The translations under genes were made by a program, and so were the position numbers. Shown here in pieces: positions 59,973 to 60,029 of a DNA stretch of 60,029 nt. Origin of the DNA: Bacteroidales bacterium OttesenSCG-928-M11. Lineage in GTDB: Bacteria; Bacteroidota; Bacteroidia; Bacteroidales; Azobacteroidaceae. Where the stretch lies: contig JAJDGO010000003.1 in assembly GCA_030265685.1 (NCBI GenBank), positions 1-60,029 on the forward strand, in the 5' to 3' direction. The notes under the pieces are model-generated. The model saw nothing but the letters and a program-made list of their open reading frames with translations, had not been told where the DNA came from and searched no databases. Numbering within the stretch: the first letter of the stretch is position 1; every line of letters begins with the position of its first letter.

Positions 59973-60029
59973 TTATTTCGATTCGAGAAGAAATTCTACC
60001 TTTTCGGGTATAATCCGGTAATTGATAAG
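59973..60029 (-). CDS. C-terminal fragment of an upstream gene (YbbR/CdaR-like suspected)
   Basis: Open minus frame LINYRIIPEKVEFLLESK* entering from the window edge. The YbbR guess rests mainly on common Bacteroidetes gene order next to coaE. Confidence 0.4.
   Translation of the reverse strand, partial: LINYRIIPEKVEFLLESK

Noticed and set aside
1-60029. tRNA, rRNA, insertion sequences, prophage or integrative element genes
   Set aside because: Looked for but none recognised; no transposase, integrase or phage-like translation in the ORF set. tRNAscan/Infernal was not run.

Overview
Window from an AT-rich Bacteroidales-type genome. This is inferred from SusC/SusD pairs, TAnnTTTG-type promoters and a T9SS-style C-terminal tail. 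The edges are ordinary: a partial iron alcohol dehydrogenase, a NatAB-like ABC exporter, rmuC, an M24 peptidase, an SSS symporter, a phenylacetate-CoA ligase, purA, a Fur regulator, nadC, mrp, trmB, a TolC/HlyD/MacB-like export operon and coaE. The core (about 7.7-32.9 kb) is an accessory outer-membrane locus: fasciclin lipoprotein, SusC, SusD, two more fasciclin lipoproteins, a second SusC and SusD, a ricin-like protein, an M60 metallopeptidase, an MFS transporter, a second ricin-like protein, then a DUF3472 protein. It has no recognisable glycoside hydrolase. A T9SS-tailed LRR protein follows. The most unusual non-coding signal is four intergenic arrays built on one plan: a 17-nt imperfect palindrome plus a 5-nt variable spacer, giving an exact 22-bp period. 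Three arrays share one core (AAGTTnTnnTAnAACTT); the fourth uses an unrelated core (TTCTCATTARATGACAA). No tRNA, rRNA, CRISPR array or transposase was recognised. All family names come from reading the translations; no database search was run.
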